This document shows, piece by piece, positions 46,398 to 54,953 of a DNA stretch of 64,000 nt. The notes below the pieces were generated by a model that saw nothing but the letters and a program-made list of their open reading frames with translations, did no database searches and was not told where the DNA came from. The position numbers and the translations under genes were made by a program. Position 1 is the first letter of the stretch, and each line of letters starts with the position of its first letter. The DNA is from Agromyces kandeliae (lineage in GTDB: Bacteria; Actinomycetota; Actinomycetes; Actinomycetales; Microbacteriaceae): contig NZ_WKJD01000010.1 in NCBI RefSeq assembly GCF_009674665.1, forward strand, positions 22,258 through 86,257, read 5' to 3'.

Positions 46398-47045
46398 TCA
46401 GGCGCCGAGCTGCGCTCGGACCACGGCGTCCGACCCCTCGACCTCGAGCGTCCACTCGGGACGCACGAAGGCCTCGCGCTCGAGCCGCAGGAGCACCTCG
46501 CGCTCGACGAGTTCGTTGCGCGTGACGACCCGCCTGACACCGTTCTCGACGTAGCCCAGGTGGCGCGAGACGCCGAGCGAGGCGTCGTTCCAGTCGAGCG
46601 CCCCCGATTCGGCGACCTCGGCACCGAGGTGGTCGAAGCAGAACGCGAGCACCGCCGCGCGCATCTCGATCCCCAGGCCGAGACCCTGGCGCGACGCCGT
46701 CAGCCAGGACCCGGTCGATATCGTCCGGAGCTTCGCGAACTCCAGCCCACGCACGTCCTGGATGCCGATCGGCACGCCGCCCTCCAGCACCGCGAACAGC
46801 AGGGTCCAGGCGTCCGGGGTCGTGCCGGCGCGCTCGCGCCAGACGTACCGCGCGAGCTCGCGCCGGAGGACCTCGGGCGGCTCGTCGCTCCACGGGTGCG
46901 CGAACGGCATGACGGCCGGGTCGTGGATGCCGCGGATCGCCGCCTCGGCGAGTCCGGCGAGGTCATCGTCGCGCACGGGTCGCAGTTCCAGCCGAGGGGT
47001 GCGGAGGGTGAGCCCGAAGAGGGGCCAGACGTCCACGAGGTCCAT
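46398..47045 (-). CDS. RimJ/RimL-type GNAT N-acetyltransferase
   Basis: A 215-residue acetyltransferase opening LRTPRLELRPVRDDDLAGL, as in RimJ/RimL-type enzymes. The CoA-binding region is SRQGLGLGIEMRAAVLAFCFDHL, followed by NDASLGVSRHLGYVENG. These enzymes acetylate protein N-termini or small amines; the target is unknown. ATG 47045 has TACAGT 6 nt upstream and no ribosome-binding site, so it is probably leaderless. It converges on the amidohydrolase with a 22-bp gap. Confidence 0.87.
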   Translation of the reverse strand: MDLVDVWPLFGLTLRTPRLELRPVRDDDLAGLAEAAIRGIHDPAVMPFAHPWSDEPPEVLRRELARYVWRERAGTTPDAWTLLFAVLEGGVPIGIQDVRGLEFAKLRTISTGSWLTASRQGLGLGIEMRAAVLAFCFDHLGAEVAESGALDWNDASLGVSRHLGYVENGVRRVVTRNELVEREVLLRLEREAFVRPEWTLEVEGSDAVVRAQLGA

Positions 47046-47057
47046 CGCACGACTGTA
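47043..47057 (-). promoter_or_regulatory. -10 box for leaderless GNAT gene
   Basis: Minus-strand TACAGT (47057-47052) lies 6 nt before ATG 47045. Confidence 0.45.
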
Positions 47058-47128
47058 GCGGGATGGGTGGGCCTCGCATCGTCGCGACCCGGCGACGCGT
47101 GGTGTGCCGCCGGGCCGCGTCGGGCGCA

Positions 47129-47992
47129 TCACGCAGCGGGTCGATCGCGAACGAGGTCGTCGAGCACCCGTTCGACCTCCGGCTGCCAGCCGATGGCTCG
47201 CGCACGCGCGCCGGATGCCACCTGGTCGAGCATGAGCGCGTCGGCGAACGCGGATCCGAGGCGCTCGCGTGTGACGTCCGGCGGTTCCGGCACGACGCGG
47301 CCGGGCCCGGCGATCGCCTCCGCGATCGCGCGGACGGTCGTGGGTGCGCCGTCGGAGGCGATCACGCGCCGCGGCGGTCGCTCGTGCTCGAGGACCATGA
47401 GGTAGAGCCGCGCGAGGTCGTCGACGTGCACGAGGCTCCAGTGCTGTCCGCCGTCCCCGATGAGCCGCATCGCCCCTCCCGGGGTGCGCGGACCGTCGGC
47501 GATCAGGCGGACGAGCCCTCGCCCGCGCCCGTAGACGACCCCTGGCTCGATGACGGCGGCGTCGACCCCCGAGTCCAGCAGGCGCTCCTCGATGGGCACG
47601 CGCCACGCGACGAGGTCAGGGGCCCGGTCGAGCGTGCCGTCCTCGTCGAGGTCGCGCCCCGATCCGCGGATCCACACCCCGCTGGTGAACACGAGCCGCG
47701 CCCGGCCGTCGCCGAACGCGCGGATCGCGGCGTCGACGACGGTCGCGTTCAGTTCGTCGGCGCCGTCCGCGGGCGCCGCCGCGTGCACCGCGCCGTCCAT
47801 CGAGGCGAGTGCCGCCGACACCGCGTCGACGTCGCGCAGGTCGACCCACGCCGGCACGGCGCCCGCTGTCGCCACCCGGTGCGCGGCGCGCTCGCTGCGC
47901 ACGACCGCATGCACGTCGTGTCCTGCCGCGACCAGCGCCTCGAGCACGGCCGAGCCGATGTATCCCGTTCCTCCGGTGAGCAATGTCTTCAT
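47129..47992 (-). CDS. NAD-dependent epimerase/dehydratase family protein (atypical SDR)
   Basis: A 287-residue extended/atypical SDR. The nucleotide-binding motif is LLTGGTGYIGSAVLEAL (4-20), with DLRDVD, and VYGRGRGLVRLI carrying the Tyr of the active-site region but not a clear YxxxK. Such proteins often act as NAD(P)-binding reductases or as redox sensors. It is divergent from an HxlR-type regulator, the usual arrangement for a regulator and its target. TACCTT lies 7 nt before ATG 47992, so it is probably leaderless. Confidence 0.85.
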   Translation of the reverse strand: MKTLLTGGTGYIGSAVLEALVAAGHDVHAVVRSERAAHRVATAGAVPAWVDLRDVDAVSAALASMDGAVHAAAPADGADELNATVVDAAIRAFGDGRARLVFTSGVWIRGSGRDLDEDGTLDRAPDLVAWRVPIEERLLDSGVDAAVIEPGVVYGRGRGLVRLIADGPRTPGGAMRLIGDGGQHWSLVHVDDLARLYLMVLEHERPPRRVIASDGAPTTVRAIAEAIAGPGRVVPEPPDVTRERLGSAFADALMLDQVASGARARAIGWQPEVERVLDDLVRDRPAA

Positions 47993-48005
47993 GCTCGCGA
48001 AGGTA
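47990..48005 (-). promoter_or_regulatory. -10 box for leaderless SDR gene
   Basis: Minus-strand TACCTT (48005-48000) lies 7 nt before ATG 47992. Confidence 0.4.
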
Positions 48006-48103
48006 GGGGAATGCCCCCAGGTCACTTCAACGTTACTTCCGGCGAGGTCGACGTGGCCGTCGCGGTCGACCGACGAGACCACGCCCGACCGAAGCGAGCC
48101 AGC

Positions 48104-48544
48104 ATGCCGACCGCACCGCGCGAATCGCACCGGACCCCGCAGCTCCCGTCCGACGTGCTCGATCCGGCATGCCCCAGCAGGGTCGCCTTCGGCCGGATCG
48201 GCGAACGGTGGTCGATGTTCGTGATCCTCGCCCTCGCAGACGGCGCGCTCCGGTTCAACGCGGTCCGCAGGCGCGTCGGCGCGGTCTCGACGAAGGTCCT
48301 CACCGAGACCCTCAGGGCGCTCGAGCACGACGGACTCGTCGAGCGGCGCGAGTCCCCCGGAGCGCCGCGCCGTGTCGAGTACTCGCTCACCGACCTGGGC
48401 GGTTCGCTGCTCGCGCCGATCGACGCCATGCGCACCTGGGCCGAGCAGCATGTCCCCGATATGCTCGCGTCGCGCGAACGGCACCTGATCGCCGAGGAGG
48501 ACGCCCTGCTCGGCCCCGGTCGTGCGGCCGGGCGCACGGGGTGA
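48104..48544 (+). CDS. HxlR-family transcriptional regulator
   Basis: A 146-residue winged-helix regulator. The hallmark CPSRVAFGRIGERWSMFVILALADG leads into RFNAVRRRVGAVSTKVLTETLRALEHDGLVERRE and the SLTDLGGSLLAPI wing. HxlR proteins often sense reactive aldehydes or oxidants. Divergent placement suggests it controls the SDR gene. ATG 48104 gives a family-typical length; ATG 48011 in the same frame would add 31 residues. Neither has a convincing ribosome-binding site. Confidence 0.82.
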   Translation: MPTAPRESHRTPQLPSDVLDPACPSRVAFGRIGERWSMFVILALADGALRFNAVRRRVGAVSTKVLTETLRALEHDGLVERRESPGAPRRVEYSLTDLGGSLLAPIDAMRTWAEQHVPDMLASRERHLIAEEDALLGPGRAAGRTG

Positions 48545-48635
48545 TGGAACGGAAACATCGCCATCCTTCATGGGCACGGACGCGATGGAGCAACGCGATC
48601 GAGGACGAACTGCACGGTTCGGCGTGAACATCGCA

Positions 48636-48645
48636 GGTTCTTCCG
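48636..48645 (+). promoter_or_regulatory. GGTTCTTCCG element shared with aceA promoter
   Basis: The 10-mer GGTTCTTCCG lies 36 bp before the RamB-like start and recurs at 39604-39613 upstream of aceA. It is followed by TTTGCA, which resembles part of the known Corynebacterium RamB site. Confidence 0.45.
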
Positions 48646-48680
48646 TTTGCACCATCCGGCCGCTCATGTGAGCATGAGGC

Positions 48681-50219
48681 ATGGTCACCGTCGATCCCTC
48701 CCGCATCTCGGTCCCGCACTCCGCATACGCGGCCGTGCCCGTCCGAGGCGCCGGCGTGGTCGGCGCACCGACCGAACCGTCGCCCGACGAGGTCGACGCG
48801 CTGACGCTCGGCCGTCGCATCCGCGAACGCCGCCTGGCCGCCGGCATGACCCTCGGCCGACTCGCCGAGGCGATCGACCGGGCGCCCAGCCAGGTCTCCG
48901 CGATCGAGAACGGCAAGCGCGAACCCCGCCTGTCGATGCTCCGCACGATCGCGCTCGCGCTCGGCACCACGGCCGACGAGCTGCTGCGGCCGGATGCCCC
49001 GTCCGAACGCGCCGCACTCGAGATCGCCGTCGAACGCGCGCAACGCGGGCCGGTCTTCGCCGCGCTCGGCCTCGACCCGTTCCGCGTGGCGAAGACCATG
49101 AACGACCAGACGCTGCAGACCATCCTCGCGCTGCACAACGAGATCGACCGGCTGCACCGCGAGCGCGCGGCGACGCCCGAGGAGGCGCGCCGGGCGAACG
49201 CGCAGCTGCGCGCCGAGATGCGCGCCCGCGACAACTTCTACCCGGAGCTCGAGGCGAAGGCGGCCGAGCTCCTCGAGGCCGTCGGCCACGCCGGCGGCCC
49301 GGTCTCCCACCAGTTGGTCGCCGACATGGCGAGCCACCTCGGCTACTCGCTCCACTACGTCGGCGACCTGCCCCACTCGACGCGGTCGGTGACCGACAAG
49401 CGCAACGGGCGCATCTACCTGCCCACGCAGCAGTCGCCGTCGCGCGACTCGCGCTCGCCGATCCTGCAGGCGCTCGCCTCGCACCTGCTCGGCCACGAGG
49501 AGCCCGGCAACTACGGCGACTTCCTGCGCCAGCGCATCGAGACGAACTACCTCACGGCGGCGATCCTGCTCCCCGAGCAGGCGGCGGTCCGCTACCTGAC
49601 CGAGGCGAAGAACCTGCGCCGCATCTCGATGGAGGAGCTCCGCGACCACTTCGCGGTGTCGTACGAGACGGCCGCGCACCGGTTCACGAACCTCGCGACC
49701 GCGCGCCTCGACATCCCGGTGCACTTCATGAAGGTGCACGAGTCGGGCACGATCATCAAGGCGTACGAGAACGACTCGGTGCGCTTCCCGTCCGACGCGC
49801 TCGGCGCGGTCGAGGGCACGACGGTGTGCCGGAACTGGACGGCTCGAACGGTGTTCGACGTCGAGGACCGCTTCAGCCCGTGGTACCAGTACACCGACAC
49901 GTCGTCGGGCACGTTCTGGTGCACGTCGCGCATCGAGAAGGCCAAGGAGGGCGAGTACTCGGTCTCGGTCGGGGTGCCGTTCGAGCACGTGAAGTGGTTC
50001 CGCGGGCGGGAGACACCGCACCGTGCGGTGTCGCGTTGTCCCGACGAGTCGTGCTGCCGCCGCGCGCCCGACGAGCTCGCGGGCAAGTGGGCGGATGCCT
50101 CGTGGCCGGCCGCCCGCACGCCGACCTCGCTCCTCGCCGCGCTGCCGACGGGCACGTTCCCGGGCGTGGACCAGACCGAGGTGTACCAGTTCCTCGAGGC
50201 CCACGCGCCCCGCACCTGA
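48681..50219 (+). CDS. RamB-like regulator (HTH plus IrrE-like plus DUF2083 domains)
   Basis: A 512-residue regulator. After a 40-residue leader an XRE-type helix-turn-helix spans about 43-97 (GRRIRERRLAAGMTLGRLAEAI then SQVSAIENGKREP). An IrrE/ImmA-like domain follows (about 190-340), whose zinc-protease motif is degenerate (ASHLLGHEE), so it is a sensor rather than a protease. The C-terminal short-chain fatty-acyl regulator domain carries Cys residues in CRNWTART, FWCTSRIE and SRCPDESCC, possibly metal-binding. RamB of Corynebacterium controls acetate metabolism, including aceA and aceB; both genes occur 9 kb away with a shared promoter 10-mer. Confidence 0.88.
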   Translation: MVTVDPSRISVPHSAYAAVPVRGAGVVGAPTEPSPDEVDALTLGRRIRERRLAAGMTLGRLAEAIDRAPSQVSAIENGKREPRLSMLRTIALALGTTADELLRPDAPSERAALEIAVERAQRGPVFAALGLDPFRVAKTMNDQTLQTILALHNEIDRLHRERAATPEEARRANAQLRAEMRARDNFYPELEAKAAELLEAVGHAGGPVSHQLVADMASHLGYSLHYVGDLPHSTRSVTDKRNGRIYLPTQQSPSRDSRSPILQALASHLLGHEEPGNYGDFLRQRIETNYLTAAILLPEQAAVRYLTEAKNLRRISMEELRDHFAVSYETAAHRFTNLATARLDIPVHFMKVHESGTIIKAYENDSVRFPSDALGAVEGTTVCRNWTARTVFDVEDRFSPWYQYTDTSSGTFWCTSRIEKAKEGEYSVSVGVPFEHVKWFRGRETPHRAVSRCPDESCCRRAPDELAGKWADASWPAARTPTSLLAALPTGTFPGVDQTEVYQFLEAHAPRT

Positions 50220-50256
50220 CCGCCGCGCGCGCGGGCTGGCCCGCCGCCTGCGTCAG
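50215..50256. terminator. Candidate hairpin between convergent regulator genes
   Basis: CCTGAC (50215-50220) and GTCAGG (50251-50256) cover both stop codons; an inner GCGGGC-TG-GCCCGC stem (50231-50244) could extend it. Confidence 0.3.
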
Positions 50257-50798
50257 GCGCCGGGCCCGCGTTCGGCGAGGTCTCGGAACCACGCGACGCC
50301 GGCGCGGTGCGCCGTGAGCCCGTAGTCGAGCGTCGCGCGCTGGTAGCGGAACACCTCGCGGTACTCATCGGGAACCGCGTCGGACTGCTCGTCCAGGGTC
50401 GCGGCGAACTCCTCGAGTCGCGCGAGCTCGCGCTCGACCTCCGCGACGATGTGGTCGAGGATGTCACGGCGCTCGCCGGCGTCGTCGACGAGCCCGAGCA
50501 GGAAGAGCCGGCTCAGCGCCGCCACCTCGAGGTCGCCGCCGGCGAGCGGCGATCGTATCCAGGCGTGGAACGCGGCCACGCCCTCGTCGGTGATCGTGTG
50601 GATCTTCTTGCTACGGCCGCCCTCGACGACCCCCTCGACGGTCACGTACCCCGACGCCACGAGGCCCCGCAACGCGCTCTGCAGGCTTCCGAAGCTCGCC
50701 CGGTAGAAGAGCGACGGTCCGCGCTGGAACTGCGCGTTCAGCGAGTACAGGGTCTGCGGCCCGAGCAGCATGAGCAATCCGAGGACCACGTTGCCCAT
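50253..50798 (-). CDS. PadR-family transcriptional regulator
   Basis: A 181-residue PadR regulator. The N-terminal winged helix reads VVLGLLMLLGPQTLYSLNAQFQ then FGSLQSALRGLVASGYVTVEG and a wing with GGRSKKIHTITDEG; the C-terminal helices (ELARLEEFAATLDEQ) form the dimer domain. GGAGGGAG about 6 nt before ATG 50798 supports the start. A CGTGATATCACG palindrome and a half copy lie in the gap to the divergent serine hydrolase gene, so it probably represses both. Confidence 0.88.
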   Translation of the reverse strand: MGNVVLGLLMLLGPQTLYSLNAQFQRGPSLFYRASFGSLQSALRGLVASGYVTVEGVVEGGRSKKIHTITDEGVAAFHAWIRSPLAGGDLEVAALSRLFLLGLVDDAGERRDILDHIVAEVERELARLEEFAATLDEQSDAVPDEYREVFRYQRATLDYGLTAHRAGVAWFRDLAERGPGA

Positions 50799-50875
50799 CC
50801 GACGCTCCCTCCGCGACCACCGCCGATCACGTACCGCCTCTTGTCGGCGGCCGATCGGCGACGTATATTCCTCAT

Positions 50876-50902
50876 CGTGATATCCCTACTCGTGATATCA
50901 CG
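50876..50902. promoter_or_regulatory. Candidate PadR operator pair
   Basis: CGTGATATCACG (50891-50902) is a perfect 12-bp palindrome; CGTGATATC (50876-50884) repeats three quarters of it 15 bp upstream. Both lie between the divergent padR-type and hydrolase genes. Confidence 0.65.
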
Positions 50903-50927
50903 AACCGAGACGAGAGGATTCTCGCAG

Positions 50928-52091
50928 ATGCGCCCCGCCGAGTCGTTCGCCACGCGCCTGGATCGACACCTCGCCCGCGCGACGCGGCGACGTGGCGAGC
51001 TCGGGCCGCCCCAGGTCGCGGTCAGGGCACCGGCGCTCGGCATCGACTACCGATTCGGGGACGCCGACGCCCGGTTCCACGTCGCGAGCGTCGGCAAGCT
51101 CGCCACGGCGACGCTCGTCGCGCAACTCGTCGAGCAGCGGGCGTTCGCGTTCGACACGCCCGCGGCGGACCTGCTTCCAGGGGACGAGGTCGCCGGTCTC
51201 TTCGAGACGACCTCGATGACGGATGCCGCGGGCGGCGCCACGGTCGACCACCTGCTGTCGCACACCGCCGGCGTGGCCGACTACTTCGACGGCCCGGTGA
51301 CGAGCGGGCCGCGGATGCGCGACCTCGTCGTCTCGGAGCCCGACCGGCTGTGGACACCCGCGGACCTCCTCGCCGTGAGCCGGGACCGGCAACGGCCGGT
51401 GGGCCGCCCCGGCGAGCGCTTCCAGTACTCGGACACCGGATTCGTCCTCCTCGGCCGCATCGTGGAGGAGACGACCGGACGCGCGTTCCACGAGGTGCTT
51501 CACGAGCGCATCTTCGCCCCCGCCGGCATGCGCGACAGCGCACTGCTCTTCCACTCGGCTCCCGACCGCGACCGCGCGGCGGTCATCTCGGACGGCGGCA
51601 CGCCGATCGGCGCCGGCGCCGGTGCCGGTGCCGGCGCCGAGATCCCACCGTCAGCGACCAGGCCGGAGATCGCGCCGTTGCGGATCGGCAGCGTCGAGGC
51701 GAGCGGGTTCACGAGCCTCAGCTGCGACTGGGCGGGCGGCGGGATCGTGAGCACGCCCGGCGACCTGCTCGCGTTCAGTCGTGCGCTGCACGGCGGCGAG
51801 CTCCTCGCCCCCGAGACGCTCGCGCACCTCGCCGCTCCGCGGAATCGCTTCCGGCCCGGCATCCGCTACGGCGCCGGGATGATGCAGGTCCGCTTCGGGG
51901 GCTTCTCGCCGTTCCTCGCGGGCCTGCCTCGCCCGACCGGCCACATCGGCGTGCTCGCCACGCACGTCTTCCACGATCCGGTGGACGACGCCGACATCGT
52001 GCTGAACTTCGCATCGACGCGCGAGATGCGCCGCAGCTTCATGACGCTCATCGAGATCGAGCGCGCACTGCAGCAGGCCGCGCGCCGGTGA
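50928..52091 (+). CDS. Serine hydrolase of the beta-lactamase/class C family
   Basis: A 387-residue serine hydrolase. The S-x-x-K motif is in HVASVGKLATA, the second-motif Tyr in FQYSDTGFVLLG (Y-S-D instead of Y-x-N), and the third motif region is TGHIGVLATH (HxG). No signal peptide is evident, so it is probably a cytoplasmic esterase or peptidase rather than a secreted beta-lactamase. A Gly-Ala repeat (GAGAGAGAGA, near residues 226-235) interrupts the core. GAGAGGA lies about 9 nt before ATG 50928. The divergent PadR-type protein probably controls it. Confidence 0.82.
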   Translation: MRPAESFATRLDRHLARATRRRGELGPPQVAVRAPALGIDYRFGDADARFHVASVGKLATATLVAQLVEQRAFAFDTPAADLLPGDEVAGLFETTSMTDAAGGATVDHLLSHTAGVADYFDGPVTSGPRMRDLVVSEPDRLWTPADLLAVSRDRQRPVGRPGERFQYSDTGFVLLGRIVEETTGRAFHEVLHERIFAPAGMRDSALLFHSAPDRDRAAVISDGGTPIGAGAGAGAGAEIPPSATRPEIAPLRIGSVEASGFTSLSCDWAGGGIVSTPGDLLAFSRALHGGELLAPETLAHLAAPRNRFRPGIRYGAGMMQVRFGGFSPFLAGLPRPTGHIGVLATHVFHDPVDDADIVLNFASTREMRRSFMTLIEIERALQQAARR

Positions 52092-52114
52092 GCCGCCGGT
52101 CGGGCGCGGCTCAC
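52088..52114. terminator. Hairpin covering two convergent stop codons
   Basis: GTGAGCCGC (52088-52096) and GCGGCTCAC (52106-52114) are perfect 9-bp complements with a 9-nt loop, overlapping the stops of both convergent genes. Confidence 0.5.
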
Positions 52115-52917
52115 TCGGCCCGATACCCCCGCACGGCGTGCACGGCGAACGACTCCGGGTAGTCCGCTGTCGCGGGCGCCTCGGGCGGGAACGCGTAGAC
52201 GTTGAGCATGAGCTGCATCGGGTACTGCGGCGACTGCGCGACCCGCTTCCGCACGAGGCCGTCGATCGAGAAGACGACCTCGTCGGGGCGCCAGTCGACG
52301 GCGTAGCGATGCGGCTCGCGCACGTCGTCATGAAGGCGCACCTGCTCGAAGTCGTCGGTGATGGCGGGGTCGTTGAACGGGTGCACGCCCATGCCGACGA
52401 GCGCGCTGCCGTCGTCGGCGATGTCGCGCCCGAAGACCTCGAACACGCAGATCTCGGCGGACTGCCCGGGTTCCTCCTCGATTCCGATCATCCAGAGCGC
52501 GGCCAGGGCGTGCTCGTCGATGCCGTCGATGGCGGCCACGATCTCGACGCGGCCGAAGTGCGGCGTGAACAGCCGGCGATCGCCCTGGGCCTCGCGGACC
52601 ACGAGCCCCTCGCGGAACGGATGCTGCCCCACGGTCGAGCCGACCGGCCCCGACCGCACGGCGGTCTGCAGGTTGGACACCTGGGTCGACCCGTCGTACT
52701 CGACCGACCATGCCGGCTGATCGGCATCGACCCGCAGTCGCAGCACGCCGTCGACCACGTCGTACCGTGCGCGCGTGCGCTCACGGCTCGACCACTGGGG
52801 CAGGTAGTGCGGGATCCACTGCTCGAGGTCGAGTTCGGGACCGGTCAGGTCGGCGTCGAACTCCAGCAGGTCGGGGGCGGGCGGCGGCACGGGAGGAGCG
52901 GGCGGCACTGCGGGCAT
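52111..52917 (-). CDS. Glycoside hydrolase family 16-like protein, catalytic motif altered
   Basis: A 268-residue concanavalin-like protein. A Pro-rich N-terminus precedes beta-strand blocks seen in GH16 enzymes: RYDVVDGVLRLRVD, FGRVEIVAAIDG, LWMIGIEE, and HRYAVDWRPDEVVFSIDGLVRKR near the C-terminus. The catalytic motif of GH16 is ExDxxE; here the equivalent segment reads E-I-C-V-F-E, with Cys for the middle Asp, so activity is doubtful and it may be a carbohydrate-binding relative. No signal peptide is seen. ATG 52917 has CAGGAT 7 nt upstream and no ribosome-binding site; a GTG at 52947 is the alternative. Confidence 0.68.
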   Translation of the reverse strand: MPAVPPAPPVPPPAPDLLEFDADLTGPELDLEQWIPHYLPQWSSRERTRARYDVVDGVLRLRVDADQPAWSVEYDGSTQVSNLQTAVRSGPVGSTVGQHPFREGLVVREAQGDRRLFTPHFGRVEIVAAIDGIDEHALAALWMIGIEEEPGQSAEICVFEVFGRDIADDGSALVGMGVHPFNDPAITDDFEQVRLHDDVREPHRYAVDWRPDEVVFSIDGLVRKRVAQSPQYPMQLMLNVYAFPPEAPATADYPESFAVHAVRGYRAE

Positions 52918-53090
52918 GCGCTCGATCCTGCCCCACGCCGCCGACACGAGGGTCCTTCATCCACAGTCGCCCGGAACGTCGATGCAGGCTGTCCGATACC
53001 CGCGGGGCATCCCGACGCCCTGTCTATTGTCCATCTGTGCAATATGCGGCAGGATGGAAGCCACCAGACCGACTTGGAGTGATCCCACCC

Positions 53091-54539
53091 ATGGGAACGA
53101 CCGTCTTCGAACGCCGCCGCCCCGCGGCATCCGTCATCGACCGCAGCCTCGCCGACACCAGGGCGAGCGTGTTCTGGCTCGACGACCTCCCCGCCGACGC
53201 GAAGCGCGCACGGCCGCGCCTCGAGGGCACCATCGTCGCCGACCTCGCCGTCGTCGGCGGCGGGTACACGGGCCTCTGGACCGCGGTGCTCGCCAAGCGC
53301 GCGAACCCCGGCCTGCACGTCGTGCTCCTCGAGGCGAAGCGCATCGGCTGGGCCGCCTCGGGCCGCAACGGCGGCTTCTGCGAGGCGAGCCTCACGCACG
53401 GCCGCGAGAACGGCGTCAACCGCTGGCCCGATGAGATCGACGAGCTCGACCGGCTCGGCCTGGCCAACCTCGACGCGATCGAGGCCGCCGAGGCCGAGTT
53501 CGGCATGGACTTCGAGTTCGAGCGGAACGGCGCCCTCGACGTCGCGATCGAGCCGCACCAGGTCGAGTGGCTGCACGAGGCGGCCGCGGAAGCCGCGTCC
53601 CGCGGCGACGACGGCGTGAAGCTGCTCGACGAGCACCAGGTTCGCGAGGAGGTCGACTCGCCGACGTACCTCGGCGCGATCTGGAACACGCGGACGAGCG
53701 CCATCCTGCACCCGGCGAAGCTCGCCGCCGAGCTCGCACGCGTCGCCGAGGAGGCCGGCGTCGAGATCTTCGAGGGCTCGCCCGTGACAGGCCTCGACAC
53801 CCCGGGCTCGACCGGCGCGGTGCAGCTCGTGACCGACCACGGCCGAGTCGACGCGACGCGCGCGGTGCTCGCGACCAACGTGTTCCCGTCGCTGCTCAAG
53901 CGCAACCGCCTCATGACCGTTCCGGTCTACGACTACGTGCTCATGACCGAACCGCTCTCCGACGAGCAGCGCGCCGCGATCGGCTGGGCGAACCGCCAGG
54001 GCATCGGCGACATGGCCAACCAGTTCCACTACTCGCGCATGACGCGCGACGGCCGGATCCTGTACGGCGGCTACGACGCGATCTACCACTTCGGCGGCCG
54101 CGTCCGCGACGCCTACGAGGACCGACCCGAGAGCTTCGAGAAGCTCGCGAGCCACTTCTTCACGACCTACCCGCAGCTCGAGGGCCTGCGCTTCAGCCAC
54201 AAGTGGGCCGGCGCGATCGACACGTCGACGCAGTTCACCGCGTTCACCGGGCTCGCACGCGACGGTCGCGTCGCCTACGCCTCGGGCTTCACCGGCCTGG
54301 GCGTCGCCTCGACGCGCTTCATGGCCGAGACCATGCTCGACCTGCTCGCCGGTCGCGACACCGAGCGCACGCGCCTGAAGATGGTGCAGACGAGGCCGCT
54401 GCCGTTCCCGCCCGAGCCCGCGGCATCCCTCGGCATCAACGCGACGCGCTGGTCGCTCGACCGCGCCGACCACGACGGAGGACGACGCAACATGCTGTTG
54501 AAGACCCTGGACGCCCTCGGCCTCGGGTTCGACTCGTGA
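53091..54539 (+). CDS. FAD-dependent amine oxidoreductase (DAO family, PuuB-like)
   Basis: A 482-residue flavoprotein. The FAD-binding motif is LAVVGGGYTGLWTAVLAKR (about 59-77), with the conserved ASGRNGGFCEASLTHG loop characteristic of gamma-glutamylputrescine oxidase and related amine oxidases, and GFTGLGVASTRFMAETM near the C-terminus. It should oxidise a secondary or primary amine, giving aldehyde, ammonia and hydrogen peroxide. Polyamine transport genes 9-13 kb upstream and the downstream cupin support an amine-degrading role. GGAG lies about 12 nt before ATG 53091. It overlaps the cupin gene by 4 bp. Confidence 0.87.
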   Translation: MGTTVFERRRPAASVIDRSLADTRASVFWLDDLPADAKRARPRLEGTIVADLAVVGGGYTGLWTAVLAKRANPGLHVVLLEAKRIGWAASGRNGGFCEASLTHGRENGVNRWPDEIDELDRLGLANLDAIEAAEAEFGMDFEFERNGALDVAIEPHQVEWLHEAAAEAASRGDDGVKLLDEHQVREEVDSPTYLGAIWNTRTSAILHPAKLAAELARVAEEAGVEIFEGSPVTGLDTPGSTGAVQLVTDHGRVDATRAVLATNVFPSLLKRNRLMTVPVYDYVLMTEPLSDEQRAAIGWANRQGIGDMANQFHYSRMTRDGRILYGGYDAIYHFGGRVRDAYEDRPESFEKLASHFFTTYPQLEGLRFSHKWAGAIDTSTQFTAFTGLARDGRVAYASGFTGLGVASTRFMAETMLDLLAGRDTERTRLKMVQTRPLPFPPEPAASLGINATRWSLDRADHDGGRRNMLLKTLDALGLGFDS

Positions 54540-54919
54540 GCGCGCCCGAGCAGGCGTTCGCCCGCCTCGCCGCGGGTGCGATGACGGATGCCGCGACCCT
54601 GCCGCTCGCGCACGAGCCCGTGCCCGCCGAGCAGGTCGTCGCCGGCGCGCCCGAGACCGGCTACGTCCCGCTCGACGAACCCGCCGACGGCGACCGCGCC
54701 GGGGAGCTCGGCGTCTGGGAGATGACGCCGGGCGCGATGCGCGACGTCGAGGTCGACGAGGTGTTCCTCGTGATCGCGGGCCGGGCGACGGTCGAGTTCG
54801 TCGAGCCGGCGCTGCCTGCACTCGAGCTCCGACCCGGGTCGGTCGTGCGGCTCGACGCCGGCATGTCGACCGTCTGGACCGTGACCGAGACGCTGCGCAA
54901 GCTGTTCATCGCGCGCTGA
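54536..54919 (+). CDS. DUF861-type cupin protein
   Basis: A 127-residue single-domain cupin (beta-barrel region 55-125: LGVWEMTPGAMRDVEVDEVFLVIAGRATVEF split by short turns, then LRPGSVVRLDAGMSTVWTV). DUF861 cupins relate to EutQ and ureidoglycine aminohydrolase and are often found beside FAD amine oxidases. The usual His metal ligands are largely missing, so it may be structural or act in substrate handling. It starts with GTG 54536 overlapping the oxidase stop (GTGA), so it is co-translated. Confidence 0.85.
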   Translation: MSAPEQAFARLAAGAMTDAATLPLAHEPVPAEQVVAGAPETGYVPLDEPADGDRAGELGVWEMTPGAMRDVEVDEVFLVIAGRATVEFVEPALPALELRPGSVVRLDAGMSTVWTVTETLRKLFIAR

Positions 54920-54953
54920 GGCGACCGCGCCGCGCGGTACGCCGCGAAACCGA

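Noticed and set aside
51610..51645. Gly-Ala repeat DNA in the serine hydrolase gene as a mobile or regulatory repeat
   Set aside because: It is in frame, encodes a simple flexible loop, and has no copy elsewhere.
50928..52091. Secreted beta-lactamase conferring antibiotic resistance
   Set aside because: No signal peptide is present and the second motif is Y-S-D rather than Y-x-N, so a general serine hydrolase is the safer call.
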